From Bacteroidota bacterium (GTDB lineage: Bacteria; Bacteroidota; Bacteroidia; Chitinophagales; Chitinophagaceae): 64,000 nucleotides of DNA. Made by a program: the position numbers and the translations under genes. Of the stretch, positions 8,756-19,021 are shown one piece after another. The notes below the pieces were generated by a model. It had not been told where the DNA came from. It made no database searches and was given only the letters and a program-made list of their open reading frames with translations. The stretch's first letter is position 1; every line of letters starts with the position of its first letter. The stretch is taken from positions 1 through 64,000 of the forward strand of contig JAGWUV010000004.1 in NCBI GenBank assembly GCA_028875875.1. Reading direction: 5' to 3'.

Positions 8756-10408
8756 ATGAAAAAAATATTTTCGGGTAGTTTTTTTTATGCCTTTTTTATT
8801 TGTATCAACAGCTTTCTTTTTAGTGATTACATAATTGCTCAAGCTCCATATGTTTCCAAGGTTTGGGTTGCAGATAATGGTGATGGAACTTATAAGAATC
8901 CGGTGCTGAATGCAGATTACAGTGATCCTGATGTGATACGTGTTGGTGATGATTATTACCTGGTGTCATCCTCTTTCGAAGATATTCCCGGCTTGCCAAT
9001 TCTTCATTCAAAGGATTTAGTAAACTGGTCTATTGTAGGCCATGCGTTGCTTCGGCAGACACCTTTTGAACATTTTTCGCAAGTTCAGCACGGTAACGGA
9101 GTTTGGGCGCCTACTATCCGTTACCATAATGATCAGTTCTATATTTATTATCCTGATCCTGATTATGGAATTTATGTGATCACTTCAAAGAATGTAAAAG
9201 GCCCATGGTCTGAACCCATATTGGTAGAAGGAGGGAAAGGATTGATAGATCCATGTCCACTTTGGGATGATGATGGTAAAGTATATCTTGTTCATGCGTA
9301 TGCAGGAAGTCGTGCCGGTATCAAATCGATACTGGTGATCAAACAAATGAATGCTGCCGGTACAAAAACAATTGGTGCAGGGAAAATTGTATTTGATGGG
9401 CATGATAGCGATCCCACTGTTGAAGGCCCGAAGTTGTACAAACGAAATGGCTATTATTATATTGTGGCCCCTGCAGGAGGGGTAACCACAGGCTGGCAAT
9501 TAGTGCTTCGTTCCAAAAACATTTATGGCCCTTATGAAAGAAAAGTGGCGATGGACCAGGGAAATACAAATATTAATGGTCCGCATCAGGGAGCCTGGGT
9601 AACAACACAAACCGGAGAGGATTGGTTTTTACATTTTCAGGATAAAGGGGCATATGGGAGAGTAGTACATTTAAATCCGATGCAATGGGTGAATGATTGG
9701 CCTGTGATAGGAATTGATAAAGAGGGTGATGGAAAAGGATCGCCGGTAAGCATTTACAGGAAGCCTAATGTTGGTAAAATATATCCACTTGAAACACCAC
9801 TAGAGTCGGATGAATTCAATGAAAATGAATTAGGGTTGCAATGGCAATGGATGGCCAATCCTAAACCTACATGGTTGTTTATGGATCCGGCAAAAGGAAT
9901 GTTACGGTTGTTTTCAGACAGGATTGATAGTGTTGCTAATTTGTGGATGGCACCCAATGTGTTATTGCAGAAGTTTCCCGCAGAGGAATTTATGGTAACT
10001 ACTAAATTGAGCTTTACGCCTAATGCCAAACTTCAAAATGAGAAAGCTGGATTAGTGATCATGGGTTTTAGTTATGCTGATCTTTCCTTAAAACATATGA
10101 AAGATGGAATATATGTAGTGCGAAGTGTTTGTAAAGATGCAGACAAGGGAATGAAGGAGCAGGAAGTAGTAGTTGCTAAAGCACCAGTTGGTACAGTTTA
10201 TTTCAGGGTGAAAGTTATGAAAGGTGCAGCTTGTTATTTCAGTTATAGTTTCGATGGTACAAATTTTATAACAACTGGTGATGCTTTTTCAGCAGAAGTT
10301 GGAAGATGGATTGGTGCTAAGTTTGGCATCTTCTGTACAAGGGAATCTCAAAGTAATGATTCGGGTTTTGCTGATTATGATTGGATAAGAGTAGAGCCGG
10401 TGCAATAA
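8756..10408 (+). CDS. GH43-family glycosidase with C-terminal concanavalin-like domain, secreted
   Basis: Exo-acting beta-xylosidase/alpha-L-arabinofuranosidase-type enzyme, probably trimming side chains of pectin. I start at ATG 8756 because it gives a clean signal peptide (MKKIFSGSFFYAFF...IIAQ); a GTG at 8672 would add 28 non-signal residues. The five-bladed propeller spans about residues 48-350 with base Asp57 (DYSDPDVI), pKa modulator Asp165 (LIDPCPLWDDDG) and acid Glu223 (TVEGPKLYKR). Residues about 365-550 form a beta-sandwich as in GH43 xylosidases. First gene after LacI-type site 1, followed by a pectinesterase. Exact substrate is not readable from sequence. Confidence 0.9.
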   Translation: MKKIFSGSFFYAFFICINSFLFSDYIIAQAPYVSKVWVADNGDGTYKNPVLNADYSDPDVIRVGDDYYLVSSSFEDIPGLPILHSKDLVNWSIVGHALLRQTPFEHFSQVQHGNGVWAPTIRYHNDQFYIYYPDPDYGIYVITSKNVKGPWSEPILVEGGKGLIDPCPLWDDDGKVYLVHAYAGSRAGIKSILVIKQMNAAGTKTIGAGKIVFDGHDSDPTVEGPKLYKRNGYYYIVAPAGGVTTGWQLVLRSKNIYGPYERKVAMDQGNTNINGPHQGAWVTTQTGEDWFLHFQDKGAYGRVVHLNPMQWVNDWPVIGIDKEGDGKGSPVSIYRKPNVGKIYPLETPLESDEFNENELGLQWQWMANPKPTWLFMDPAKGMLRLFSDRIDSVANLWMAPNVLLQKFPAEEFMVTTKLSFTPNAKLQNEKAGLVIMGFSYADLSLKHMKDGIYVVRSVCKDADKGMKEQEVVVAKAPVGTVYFRVKVMKGAACYFSYSFDGTNFITTGDAFSAEVGRWIGAKFGIFCTRESQSNDSGFADYDWIRVEPVQ

Positions 10409-10485
10409 AGGATGTAACCATATTTTTCTTTTGATCAACAATTATTGATGTGTAAATAAATTCAAGATGAATAAACAACAAAATG

Positions 10486-10535
10486 TACAAGTGTGCGACG
10501 CAACCGCTGTTGCTCAACGATGTAAAGCCGGTTAC
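10486..10535 (+). repeat. Bipartite leader element, copy 1 (before pectinesterase)
   Basis: 5' module GTGTGCGACGCAAC (10491-10504) and 3' module AGCCGGTTAC (10526-10535), 45 bases end to end, separated by variable sequence that contains a GTTGCTCAAC self-complement. Six bases separate it from the ATG at 10542. It matches copies at 28103 and 33031 (reverse). Function unknown. Confidence 0.8.
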
Positions 10536-10541
10536 ATAAAA

Positions 10542-11522
10542 ATGCTTTTTGTATTTGTAGCTTCTTTAATATTCATAGTTAGTAGAATCAATGCACAGAC
10601 AAATATTGTGTACCCGCAACATATAACAGTGGCGATTGACGGAAGTGGTGACTATAAGAGTATACAAGATGCTATTGATGCAATAAGAGCATACTCGCCG
10701 CAGCATATAACCGTGTTTATTAAGAATGGTGTGTATCATGAAAAGGTTACTGTACCTGCGTGGGTTACTAATGTTTCTTTTATTGGGGAGAGTAGAGCAA
10801 AAACAATTATCAGTTACGATGATTACTCCGGGAAGTTTTTAAGTACAGATACGCTACATAACAAAAAGAAGTTTACCACTTTTAACTCTTACACAATGTA
10901 TGTACACGGCAACGATATTAGTATTGAGAATTTAACGATACAAAATGTTGCCGGAAGAGTTGGACAAGCTGTTGCCTTGCATGTGGATGGTGATAGGTTT
11001 GTAATTATGAATTGTAATTTGCTGGGTAACCAGGATACTTTGTTAACTGCTAATGATAGTAGCAGGCAGTATTATCTTAATTGTTATATAGAAGGTACTA
11101 CGGATTTTATTTTTGGGAGTGCCACTGCGGTATTTGAAAATTGTGAGATAAAAAGTTTAACCAATTCATTTGTTACAGCTGCATCCACCATGCCTCACCA
11201 GGCATTTGGGTATGTTTTTTTTCATTGTAAGCTTACTGCAAATGATGAAGTGCAACATGTATATTTGGGAAGGCCCTGGAGAGCATATGCAAAGGTTGTG
11301 TTTTATGAATGTTATTTAGGAAAGCATATTCGCCAGGAAGGTTGGCAAAATTGGGGAAAGGTAGAAAACGAAGCTACTGCTTATTATGCAGAATATCACA
11401 ATTTAGGAGAAGGTGGTGTAATAGATAAACGCGTAAAATGGAGCAGACAATTAACTGATGATGAAGCAAAGAAATATACACTGGATAATATTTTTCAAGG
11501 TTGGAAGCCTGTAAAAGGCTAA
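10542..11522 (+). CDS. CE8 pectinesterase, secreted
   Basis: Removes methyl esters from homogalacturonan, preparing it for the polygalacturonase and pectate lyase encoded downstream. I start at ATG 10542, which gives the signal peptide MLFVFVASLIFIVSRINAQ; the longer frame from 10467 would translate the repeated leader element. The right-handed beta-helix has the full CE8 signature: Asp165 in GNQDTLL, Asp188 in EGTTDFIFG and Arg244/Trp246 in YLGRPW. 326 residues, normal for a single-domain enzyme. A two-tier hairpin terminator follows. Probably co-transcribed with the GH43 gene, but the leader element in between may add its own control. Confidence 0.95.
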   Translation: MLFVFVASLIFIVSRINAQTNIVYPQHITVAIDGSGDYKSIQDAIDAIRAYSPQHITVFIKNGVYHEKVTVPAWVTNVSFIGESRAKTIISYDDYSGKFLSTDTLHNKKKFTTFNSYTMYVHGNDISIENLTIQNVAGRVGQAVALHVDGDRFVIMNCNLLGNQDTLLTANDSSRQYYLNCYIEGTTDFIFGSATAVFENCEIKSLTNSFVTAASTMPHQAFGYVFFHCKLTANDEVQHVYLGRPWRAYAKVVFYECYLGKHIRQEGWQNWGKVENEATAYYAEYHNLGEGGVIDKRVKWSRQLTDDEAKKYTLDNIFQGWKPVKG

Positions 11523-11579
11523 TTGATAGAAGTGCAAAACAATAAGCAGCAGCAAATAATATTTTATTGCATAAGCGTT

Positions 11580-11620
11580 GCCCATTGTATTGGTTGAAGA
11601 ACCTTACAGTGGGCTTTTTG
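11580..11620 (+). terminator. Terminator after the pectinesterase gene
   Basis: Outer stem GCCCATTGTA / TACAGTGGGC (one G-T pair), inner stem GGTT-GAAG-AACC, then five T. Closes the GH43-CE8 unit. Confidence 0.85.
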
Positions 11621-11907
11621 TTTGTGTTATGCTATGGTAATGAAAATACTATCAAGTGTATTTATATTTTGTTCCTGCTTTTTTATTCGGTAAGTGATCA
11701 AAAAGAACAACTTTTTACTTGAGATAAGTAAGGTTTGTATGAATTGATATGCATGGTATCGTTCTCGGGAACGTTTGCGTAAAAAAAGTGATTCAATGCT
11801 TATTCTGTAAGGAAATAACTTGCTAGCATTGACCTGTAATTGCCTGAGGAAAGCTGCATAAAATCTTCAATTCTCTTCAGGATTATTAGTCAAAATTGTA
11901 TTGCTAT
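11621..11907 (+). other. Promoter region of the first susC
   Basis: Gap between the CE8 terminator and the susC start. It holds LacI-type site 2 at 11764-11781. I see no small gene and no further repeat; a canonical Bacteroidota -7 box could not be assigned. Confidence 0.6.
11764..11781 (+). promoter_or_regulatory. LacI-type operator, site 2 (susCD unit)
   Basis: TCGGGAACGTTTGCGTA, 126 bp before the susC start, same core and orientation as site 1. Confidence 0.78.
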
Positions 11908-14900
11908 ATGGAAAAACTACTACGGTTATTCGCAGTTCTATTTTTGGTTGTGAATTCCTACGCTGCTTTCTCGCAAACTAATCAAACTATTAAAGGAAAA
12001 GTTGTGGATGATGCTGGTGCAGCATTACCTAAAGCTTCTGTTATCTTGGCAGGTACAAAAAGAGGTGTTCAAACGGATGAAGAAGGTAACTTCTCAATTC
12101 AAGTACCTAACGATGGCAAGCGGTATCAACTCACCATTAGTTATGTAAGTTATGCTACAAAAACTGTAGCCATAGCAGGTAAAGATTTGGGAATTATCAA
12201 GTTAGCACGCCAGGCTGGTGAAGCTGAAGATGTGGTTGTTATTGGTTATCAAACAGTGCGAAGGAAAGATGTACTGGCATCTGTTTCTTCTGTAAGTGCA
12301 AAAGATCTGAAAGATATTCCTGTAAACTCTGCTGCTGAAGCTTTGGAAGGAAGACTAGCCGGCGTTCAGATCACTACTGCAGAAGGCTCGCCTGATGCGA
12401 ATATTGTTATACGTGTAAGAGGGGGTGGATCTATTACGCAGGATAATTCTCCTCTTTATATCATAGATGGTGTGCAGGTAGAAAATGGTCTTTCTACTAT
12501 CTCGCCTCAGGATATTCAAAGCATAGATGTATTGAAAGATGCATCTGCTACTGCTATCTATGGAGCCAGAGGTGCCAACGGTGTTGTGATCATTACAACT
12601 AAAGGGGGTAAGTTTAATAACAAGACTACAGTTAGTTATAATGGATTCTATGGTATAAAAGAATTACCCAAAACTTTAGATGTGCTCAATCCCTATGAAA
12701 TGGTAGAATGGAACTATGAGCGCTCAAGAGGTAATGCTACTGATAGTGCCAACTTTGCTTCAATGTATGGTACTACCTGGGATACATTAAGTGTGTACAA
12801 GAAAATGCCTTTTGTAGATTGGCAAAAGCAGGTTTTAGGAAACACAGGTACAACGCAAACGCATAATGTATCTGTTAATGGTGGCGGGAAAAACACATCT
12901 TATAATGTAAGCTATACACGTAATGATGATAAAGCAATAGTTCAAAACTCATCTTTCCAAAGGAATAATCTTTTATTGAGATTAGATCATAAAGCCACAA
13001 ACAAATTAAAGATTGGAGTTACAGCGAGAATTACTAATCAAAATGTTTATGGAGCAGGAACATCTGCGCCAGACAATGGTTCTTCATATAACAGATTGCG
13101 TAATGCTGTAAAATACAGGCCATTCCTTTCCGATGGAATTGCAATTGACCAGATAGATCCGAGTCTTGTAGATAATGCAGTTGGCAACGGTCTTGCTTTA
13201 ACCAATCCAATTGCTCTTACGAATGCAGAATACAGAAAAAGAAGTACTACCGATTATAACATAACAGCATATGCTACTTATCAGATCACTCCAAGAATAT
13301 CTTTTAAAACAACGGTTGGAATTGATAACAATACGCTAGTAGACAGGCAATTTGAAGATTCCATTGTTCCTTTTGTAGTAACCAACTACGGATCAAAACC
13401 AATTGTAGAACTTGATACTACTACCAGGAAAATACTGAATAACTCAAACGTATTCACTTATTCTATTAAAGGTTGGAAAGGTGTACATGATATTGATGTA
13501 GTGGTGGGTGAGGAAACATATAGATTACAAACCGACTTTTCAAACAATTTATGGAGAAATATTCCAACTTATACAACACATGATGCAGGATTTTCAGCTC
13601 CGGGTACTTTAGGAACTTATGTGGCAGGATATCCTAAGTCTGTCATTACGGATTATACATCACTATCCTTTTTTGGAAGGGTGAGTTATGCTTACAAACA
13701 GAAATACCTCTTCTCTGCAAATTTCAGGGCTGATGCTTCTTCTAAATTCAGCCCCGAAAACCGTTGGGGTTATTTCCCTTCCACATCATTTGCCTGGAGG
13801 ATTACAAAAGAAAAATTCATGGAAAATGTTAAGTTTATAAATGACATGAAGCTTCGTGTGGGCTATGGTAATGTAGGTAATAACAGGATTGGAGATTATC
13901 TCTACATTACAACATTTAATCCTAACTCATATTACTATTACCTGAATGGCCAAACTGTATACGGATATACTTCAGCAGGTTTAGTAAACCCCAACCTGAA
14001 ATGGGAAACTACAACAAGTAGAAATATAGGCTTAGATGTTTCGTTCTTCAGAAACAGGCTTAACTTATCAGTTGATTATTACAATAATTCAACTTCAGAT
14101 CTTTTGTTGAATACACCTATTGCATCCAGCTATGGTTATCCCACCCAATTGCAAAATATAGGTGCTACATCTAACAAAGGTCTGGAGATCCAGTTAAGCT
14201 CTACTATTCTTCAGAATAAAGCATTTACATGGAACGCAACTTTCAACATTGCCTTTAATACAAATAAAATTGAACGTCTTGCTACCGGACAAAGTTCTTA
14301 CACTGTTCAGGGATGGTCTGGTGTATCAGGGCAACCTACCGATTACATAGTTAAAGTTGGCCAACCCGTTGGTACCATGTACGGATGGGTAACAGATGGT
14401 ATGTATAAAGTATCTGATTTTAATTATAATCCAAGTACACAGAAGTATACTTTAAAGCAGGGACTGGTTTCAGACTCAGCTTTGATAGGTTCTTCATTTG
14501 GACCTGGTGCTTTAAAGCTGAAAGATTTAGATGGAAATGGAGTTGTTGATGTTAATGACAGGCAGATTCTTGGTAATGCAACACCTAAGTTTACCGGAGG
14601 ATTGAACCAACAATTTATATACAAGAACTTTGATGCGAGCATCTTTGTAAACTTTGTTTATGGAAACAGTATTTACAATGCCAATAAAATTGAATTTACC
14701 AATGGATATACACCTAACTCGAATATGTTGGGTATTATGCGAGACAGGTGGAGGACAATTGATCAGAATGGGCAGGTAGTCACTGATCCAACAGCTTTGG
14801 CTGCGATGAATGCAAATGCTAAAATATGGAAGCCATTAACAGGGAATGCCGGTTTTTATTTACACTCATGGGCTGTTGAAGATGGTTCGTTCCTAAGGGT

Positions 14901-15132
14901 GAACAATATTACTTTAGGCTATTCAATAACATCTGCATATTTAAAAAGTATAGGTTTAAGCAAATTGCGTTTCTATACAACAGTGAATAACTTGGCTGTG
15001 ATTACAGGTTACTCAGGTTATGATCCGGAAGTGAGCGTTAAAACTTCAAACCCTTTAACTCCTGGGCTGGATTACTCGGCCTATCCAAAAAGCAGGTCAA
15101 TCATTTTCGGTGTAAACGTATCTTTTCAATAA
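11908..15132 (+). CDS. SusC-like TonB-dependent outer-membrane transporter (pectin locus)
   Basis: Imports oligosaccharides captured by its SusD partner, here probably oligogalacturonides. ATG 11908 gives a signal peptide (MEKLLRLFAVLFLVV...AFSQ); the frame from TTG 11896 adds four residues only. Order of domains: signal peptide, carboxypeptidase-regulatory-like beta-sandwich (about 25-105, starting IKGKVVDDAGAALPKASV), plug domain with GRLAGVQI, LYIIDGV and the SusC signature SIDVLKDASATAIYGARGAN, then a 22-strand barrel to the C-terminus ending in an aromatic residue plus Gln (VSFQ). 1,074 residues is normal. Nine bases of untranslated sequence, then the susD frame. Substrate is inferred from the neighbouring CE12, GH28 and PL10 genes. 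Confidence 0.95.
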   Translation: MEKLLRLFAVLFLVVNSYAAFSQTNQTIKGKVVDDAGAALPKASVILAGTKRGVQTDEEGNFSIQVPNDGKRYQLTISYVSYATKTVAIAGKDLGIIKLARQAGEAEDVVVIGYQTVRRKDVLASVSSVSAKDLKDIPVNSAAEALEGRLAGVQITTAEGSPDANIVIRVRGGGSITQDNSPLYIIDGVQVENGLSTISPQDIQSIDVLKDASATAIYGARGANGVVIITTKGGKFNNKTTVSYNGFYGIKELPKTLDVLNPYEMVEWNYERSRGNATDSANFASMYGTTWDTLSVYKKMPFVDWQKQVLGNTGTTQTHNVSVNGGGKNTSYNVSYTRNDDKAIVQNSSFQRNNLLLRLDHKATNKLKIGVTARITNQNVYGAGTSAPDNGSSYNRLRNAVKYRPFLSDGIAIDQIDPSLVDNAVGNGLALTNPIALTNAEYRKRSTTDYNITAYATYQITPRISFKTTVGIDNNTLVDRQFEDSIVPFVVTNYGSKPIVELDTTTRKILNNSNVFTYSIKGWKGVHDIDVVVGEETYRLQTDFSNNLWRNIPTYTTHDAGFSAPGTLGTYVAGYPKSVITDYTSLSFFGRVSYAYKQKYLFSANFRADASSKFSPENRWGYFPSTSFAWRITKEKFMENVKFINDMKLRVGYGNVGNNRIGDYLYITTFNPNSYYYYLNGQTVYGYTSAGLVNPNLKWETTTSRNIGLDVSFFRNRLNLSVDYYNNSTSDLLLNTPIASSYGYPTQLQNIGATSNKGLEIQLSSTILQNKAFTWNATFNIAFNTNKIERLATGQSSYTVQGWSGVSGQPTDYIVKVGQPVGTMYGWVTDGMYKVSDFNYNPSTQKYTLKQGLVSDSALIGSSFGPGALKLKDLDGNGVVDVNDRQILGNATPKFTGGLNQQFIYKNFDASIFVNFVYGNSIYNANKIEFTNGYTPNSNMLGIMRDRWRTIDQNGQVVTDPTALAAMNANAKIWKPLTGNAGFYLHSWAVEDGSFLRVNNITLGYSITSAYLKSIGLSKLRFYTTVNNLAVITGYSGYDPEVSVKTSNPLTPGLDYSAYPKSRSIIFGVNVSFQ

Positions 15133-15147
15133 CAAAAATGCTTGAAT

Positions 15148-16962
15148 ATGAAATCTAATATATATAGCAGGATAACTTTAGTATACCTTGGTGTTTTTGC
15201 GCTGATCTTAAGCTCTTGTAATAAATATCTTGATAAGCAACCGATCACAGCTTACGGAACACAATTTGTTTTTAATTCTATTCCCAATGCATACAAGGCT
15301 TTGGCCGGTGTGTACAGCAGGCTTACAGGAGACCAGGGATATGGTATACGATTGAGTTTGTATTATACAGTAGATAATGATGAAACGCAAGGACCAACCG
15401 GTTCTTCTGATGGAGACAGAAGAGATATTGCACGTTACCAGGCAACACCTAGTAATGCTCAATTAACAGGTCCGTTTAACCAGTTATTCCAGGGCATTGA
15501 GTTTGCAAATATTTGTATAAAGAATATACCTGGAATGTCTCAATATCAAAGCTCCAAACAATTACAACGCATGTATGGAGAAGCGTTAACATTAAGGGCA
15601 CAGTTTTATTTTGAAGCGATCCGTAACTGGGGAGATTTGCCAGCACAGTTCGCTCCAGCAGCCGATTTAGCTTTAGTTAATCCATTACCTTCCAGGATAG
15701 ATAGGGATTCTTTATACAACAAAATTTTAGCTGATTTGCTCACTGCGGAATCTCTTGTTCCCTGGAGAAATGAACTCGCTGCAATCGGAGATCCGATAGA
15801 TGAAAGAATTACAAAAGGAACAGTGAAAGCATTGCGTGCAAGAATCGCTTTGTTCAGAGGAGGGTATTCATTGAGAAATTCTTCCGGTGCAATGGCAAGG
15901 TCTGCTGATTATTTAAGTTATTATAAAATAGCAAGAGATGAGTGTAATGACATTATCAATTCTGGTCAGCATTCGCTAAATCCAAGTTATAAGTCTGTGT
16001 GGAAAGATAATGTTTGTGCTCATGTACAGGCGGATAGTTACGGAGAATTAATGTTCCAGGTAAGTGCTACCGGTGGTACAGGAAACGGGGATACGAAACT
16101 GGGATATTATAATGGTCCAACAATGAATGGTTATGGTAACAAGAGTATTAACATACTACCAACTTACTTTTATCAGTTCGATTCCACTGATTTAAGAAGA
16201 GATGTTACTTGTTGTCCTTATATTATTGCAAAGGATGGAATCACTAAAACAGGACAGGCTATAACAGCTATCAACGATGGAAAATATAGAAGAGACTGGG
16301 CTACGAATCCTTCTTTCGGGCCATCGAGTGCAGGCCAGTATTTAGGATTGAAATGGCAAATTATTCGATACTCTGATGTTTTATTGATGTTTGCAGAAAC
16401 AGAAAATGAAATTAATGGAGCACCTACGGCAGCTGCTTACAATGCCATTAATATGGTAAGAAGAAGAGGTTATGGAAAGCCTTTAACTACACCGGATGCA
16501 ACAGTTGATTTACCGGCTGGGCTATCGAAAGATGCTTTCTTTGCAGCATTGGTAAAAGAAAGATCATTGGAATTAGGTGCCGAAGGTATTCGCAAATATG
16601 ATCTTATAAGATGGAACTTATTGGCTACTACCATTGCCAATACTAAAACAGCTTTGAACAATATGGCAAACCTTATAGCTCCTTATGATAAGTTGCCTGT
16701 TTCTATGTATTACAAGAATAACTCTACCGCGGATGATAATACTTTGTGGGCTAACTCTTTTTATACAAAAGCGCCAAGCTCTACACCAAGCGGTACTTCT
16801 AAGGTTACCTGGCTAGGTGCGGCAGGAACGGCTAATGCTATTTATTCTTCAGCTTTGGCCCGTTTTGCAACAGGATTTATAGTTAATAAATCTGAGCTTC
16901 TGCCTATACCACAACCTGCAAGGGATGCCAATCCTAACCTCACGCAAAATCCGGGGTATTAG
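15148..16962 (+). CDS. SusD/RagB-like surface glycan-binding lipoprotein (pectin locus)
   Basis: Surface lid of the SusC transporter that binds glycan. ATG 15148 gives a lipoprotein signal with lipobox LSSC (about Cys20) followed by NKYLDKQP, the usual SusD start. TPR-like helices carry the block EALTLRAQFYFEAIRNWGDLP, and the C-terminal part has RYSDVLLMFAETENEI and the closing LPIPQPARDANPNLTQNPGY, all SusD hallmarks. 604 residues. It lies 15 bp after susC; a terminator-like hairpin downstream separates it from the CE12 gene. Confidence 0.95.
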   Translation: MKSNIYSRITLVYLGVFALILSSCNKYLDKQPITAYGTQFVFNSIPNAYKALAGVYSRLTGDQGYGIRLSLYYTVDNDETQGPTGSSDGDRRDIARYQATPSNAQLTGPFNQLFQGIEFANICIKNIPGMSQYQSSKQLQRMYGEALTLRAQFYFEAIRNWGDLPAQFAPAADLALVNPLPSRIDRDSLYNKILADLLTAESLVPWRNELAAIGDPIDERITKGTVKALRARIALFRGGYSLRNSSGAMARSADYLSYYKIARDECNDIINSGQHSLNPSYKSVWKDNVCAHVQADSYGELMFQVSATGGTGNGDTKLGYYNGPTMNGYGNKSINILPTYFYQFDSTDLRRDVTCCPYIIAKDGITKTGQAITAINDGKYRRDWATNPSFGPSSAGQYLGLKWQIIRYSDVLLMFAETENEINGAPTAAAYNAINMVRRRGYGKPLTTPDATVDLPAGLSKDAFFAALVKERSLELGAEGIRKYDLIRWNLLATTIANTKTALNNMANLIAPYDKLPVSMYYKNNSTADDNTLWANSFYTKAPSSTPSGTSKVTWLGAAGTANAIYSSALARFATGFIVNKSELLPIPQPARDANPNLTQNPGY

Positions 16963-17018
16963 AAAAAATTTTCTTTGCTTTTGTAGTTTAGTTATAGTTA
17001 AGATGTACCGTTTATGTA

Positions 17019-17057
17019 ATGCACCCTGTCAATTTCAATTGAATAGGGTGCATTTTT
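17019..17057 (+). terminator. Hairpin with T-run between susD and the CE12 gene
   Basis: Stem ATGCACCCT / AGGGTGCAT followed by a T-run. It may end the susCD transcript or let only part of transcription through to the CE12 gene 27 bp later. Confidence 0.82.
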
Positions 17058-17083
17058 AATTTAATTCATTAAAAAGAAATAGA

Positions 17084-17818
17084 ATGAAGAAATTGACTCT
17101 AATTATTGCTCTCGCATTATGTGCTTTCATACAGCAACAGCCCAAGATTACTATTTGGATGATCGGTGATTCTACAATGGCGAATAAGCAGGCCAAAGCT
17201 TTTCCTGAAACCGGTTGGGGAATGGCGCTGGGTAAATTTTTTCAACCGAATGTAACGATAGATAACAGGGCTCAAAATGGGAGAAGTACCTTGTCTTTTA
17301 TCAATGAAAAAAGATGGGAGGATGTCTATAATCATTTACAGGAGGGTGATTATGTGTTTATTGAATTTGGACATAATGATGAGAAGATCGATAAGCCGGG
17401 CGTTGGAACGTCTTTGGAAGAGTATCGGAATAACCTTGCCCGGTTTATTCAGGAAGCAAGAAGTAAGAAAGCCTTTCCTGTTTTATTAACACCCACCATG
17501 CGAAGGAGTTATAAAAATGGTGTGTTCATAGATTCTCATGGTAAGTACCCGGATGTTGTAAGAACACTTGCAGATAGTTTACATGTGCCACTGATTGATA
17601 TGCATCGAAAAACAGAACAGTTGATTACTTCTATGGGAGAAGAAGGATCTAAAAAATTATTTAATTACGTTGAAGCAGGACATCCAAACTATCCACAGGG
17701 AAAAAAAGATGACACGCATTTTAGTCCATATGGAGCGAATGCTATTGCAAGCCTGGCTATTGAAGGAATAAAAGAATTGCACTTGCCTTTAGAAAAGTAT
17801 TTGCTTAACAACAAATAG
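17084..17818 (+). CDS. CE12 rhamnogalacturonan acetylesterase (SGNH hydrolase), secreted
   Basis: Removes acetyl groups from rhamnogalacturonan. The short N-terminal signal peptide precedes an SGNH fold: Ser30 in the GDSTMA block, Asn65 in AQNGRS, Asn98 in EFGHND, and the Asp210/His212 pair in KKDDTHFSPYGA. 244 residues fit the family. It follows the susCD hairpin and converges on the lacI gene with only four bases between the stop codons, so the two transcripts must overlap or terminate within each other. Confidence 0.93.
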   Translation: MKKLTLIIALALCAFIQQQPKITIWMIGDSTMANKQAKAFPETGWGMALGKFFQPNVTIDNRAQNGRSTLSFINEKRWEDVYNHLQEGDYVFIEFGHNDEKIDKPGVGTSLEEYRNNLARFIQEARSKKAFPVLLTPTMRRSYKNGVFIDSHGKYPDVVRTLADSLHVPLIDMHRKTEQLITSMGEEGSKKLFNYVEAGHPNYPQGKKDDTHFSPYGANAIASLAIEGIKELHLPLEKYLLNNK

Positions 17819-17822
17819 AGGC

Positions 17823-18866
17823 CTACTGCACTGGTATTTTCTTCCCTGAAGATTCCCTTGCATATACTTCGGCTGGTAGAACTATATTTTCAAAATCGGT
17901 TACAGGTCTTTTGCTCTCGATCATTTGAATGAGCAGGTCGGTAGCAACCTTACCCATTTCAAAAGCAGGCTGCCTTACAACCGATAATGAAGGCGAAATC
18001 AGATCGGTTAGGTCTAAGTTACTATATCCTATTACGGCAATATCTTTCGGAATTTTTATTCCTTTGGCTTTGCAAAAACGCATACAGTTGGTAGTAAGCT
18101 TATCTGCTGAAGCAAATATGGCATCAGGTTTTTGTTTCGCTTTCAGCAAGTGGTTCATGGCATCTTCAACTTCACTGTAAATCATCCCGCCGTGCTGAGA
18201 ATATTGTACATATTGCTCTTTGAAAGGAAGCCCGTTATCTTCTAATGCTTTTTTATAGCCGGCCATTCTTTCCTTTGTAATTGATAAAAATTCAGAATTG
18301 GCGAGATGGGCAATTCTTTTATGACCTGTGTCAATTAAATGTTGTGTGGCATCGTAGGCACCTTTAAAGTTGTCAACAGTTACTTTGTGTGTCTCAATGC
18401 CTTCAATCACCCGATCAAAACATACAATGGGTAAACCTTTGTTGAACAAATCGGTAATATGTGCGTAATCACTTGTTTCTGTAGAAACAGAAATAATACA
18501 TCCATCTACAGAACGTGAGGCAAGGAATTGCATATTGCTAACTTCCCGCTCATAGCTTTCAAGGCTTTGCGTGATGATTACATTGTAACCCTTACTGTTG
18601 GCTACAGATTCAATTCCATTGATTGCCTGGGAAAAAAAACTATTCGCAATTTCTGATATGATAATTCCAATAGAACGGCTTCTTTTTTCTTTCAGGCTTA
18701 GAGCAATAGGATTGGGCCTGTAATTAATCTCCCTTGCATATTGTAATACTTGTTGCTTTGTTTCTTCGCTGATCTCGTAACTGTCTCTCAAAGCACGGCT
18801 AACTGTTGATGTTGACAGTCCTAAAGCTTTTGCTATGTCTTTAATGGTTACAGCTTCGAATTTCAT
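17823..18866 (-). CDS. LacI-family transcriptional regulator of the pectin locus
   Basis: DNA-binding repressor or activator with sugar-binding domain. The helix-turn-helix occupies residues 6-26 (TIKDIAKALGLSTSTVSRAL), followed by the hinge NYRPNPIALSLKEKRS, then a periplasmic-binding-protein-like domain (IGIIISEIANSFFSQAINGI, DAIFASADKL). 347 residues, full length. It is divergent from the GH28 gene with an operator between them and sits among the pectin genes, so it is the natural ligand for the LacI-type sites mapped here, probably including its own promoter. The inducer is unknown; an intermediate such as KDG or galacturonate is plausible (inference). Confidence 0.93.
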   Translation of the reverse strand: MKFEAVTIKDIAKALGLSTSTVSRALRDSYEISEETKQQVLQYAREINYRPNPIALSLKEKRSRSIGIIISEIANSFFSQAINGIESVANSKGYNVIITQSLESYEREVSNMQFLASRSVDGCIISVSTETSDYAHITDLFNKGLPIVCFDRVIEGIETHKVTVDNFKGAYDATQHLIDTGHKRIAHLANSEFLSITKERMAGYKKALEDNGLPFKEQYVQYSQHGGMIYSEVEDAMNHLLKAKQKPDAIFASADKLTTNCMRFCKAKGIKIPKDIAVIGYSNLDLTDLISPSLSVVRQPAFEMGKVATDLLIQMIESKRPVTDFENIVLPAEVYARESSGKKIPVQ

Positions 18867-19021
18867 TACAAAAGGGTTATTGCATTAACAATAATAACAA
18901 CGTAAGATAGTTAACTTTTTAAAAGACCATCTTTATTTTAGGAATGCTGCTGATAAGCTGCTTTTAATCGGTTAATTATTATGTGTGCTGTAATTATTGA
19001 AAGTTAAAAAATGTCAACGAT

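Noticed and set aside
10467-10541. N-terminal extension of the pectinesterase frame
   Set aside because: It translates the repeated leader element and puts 25 polar residues before a normal signal peptide; the same element lies outside the coding frame at uxaC and the YhcH-like gene.
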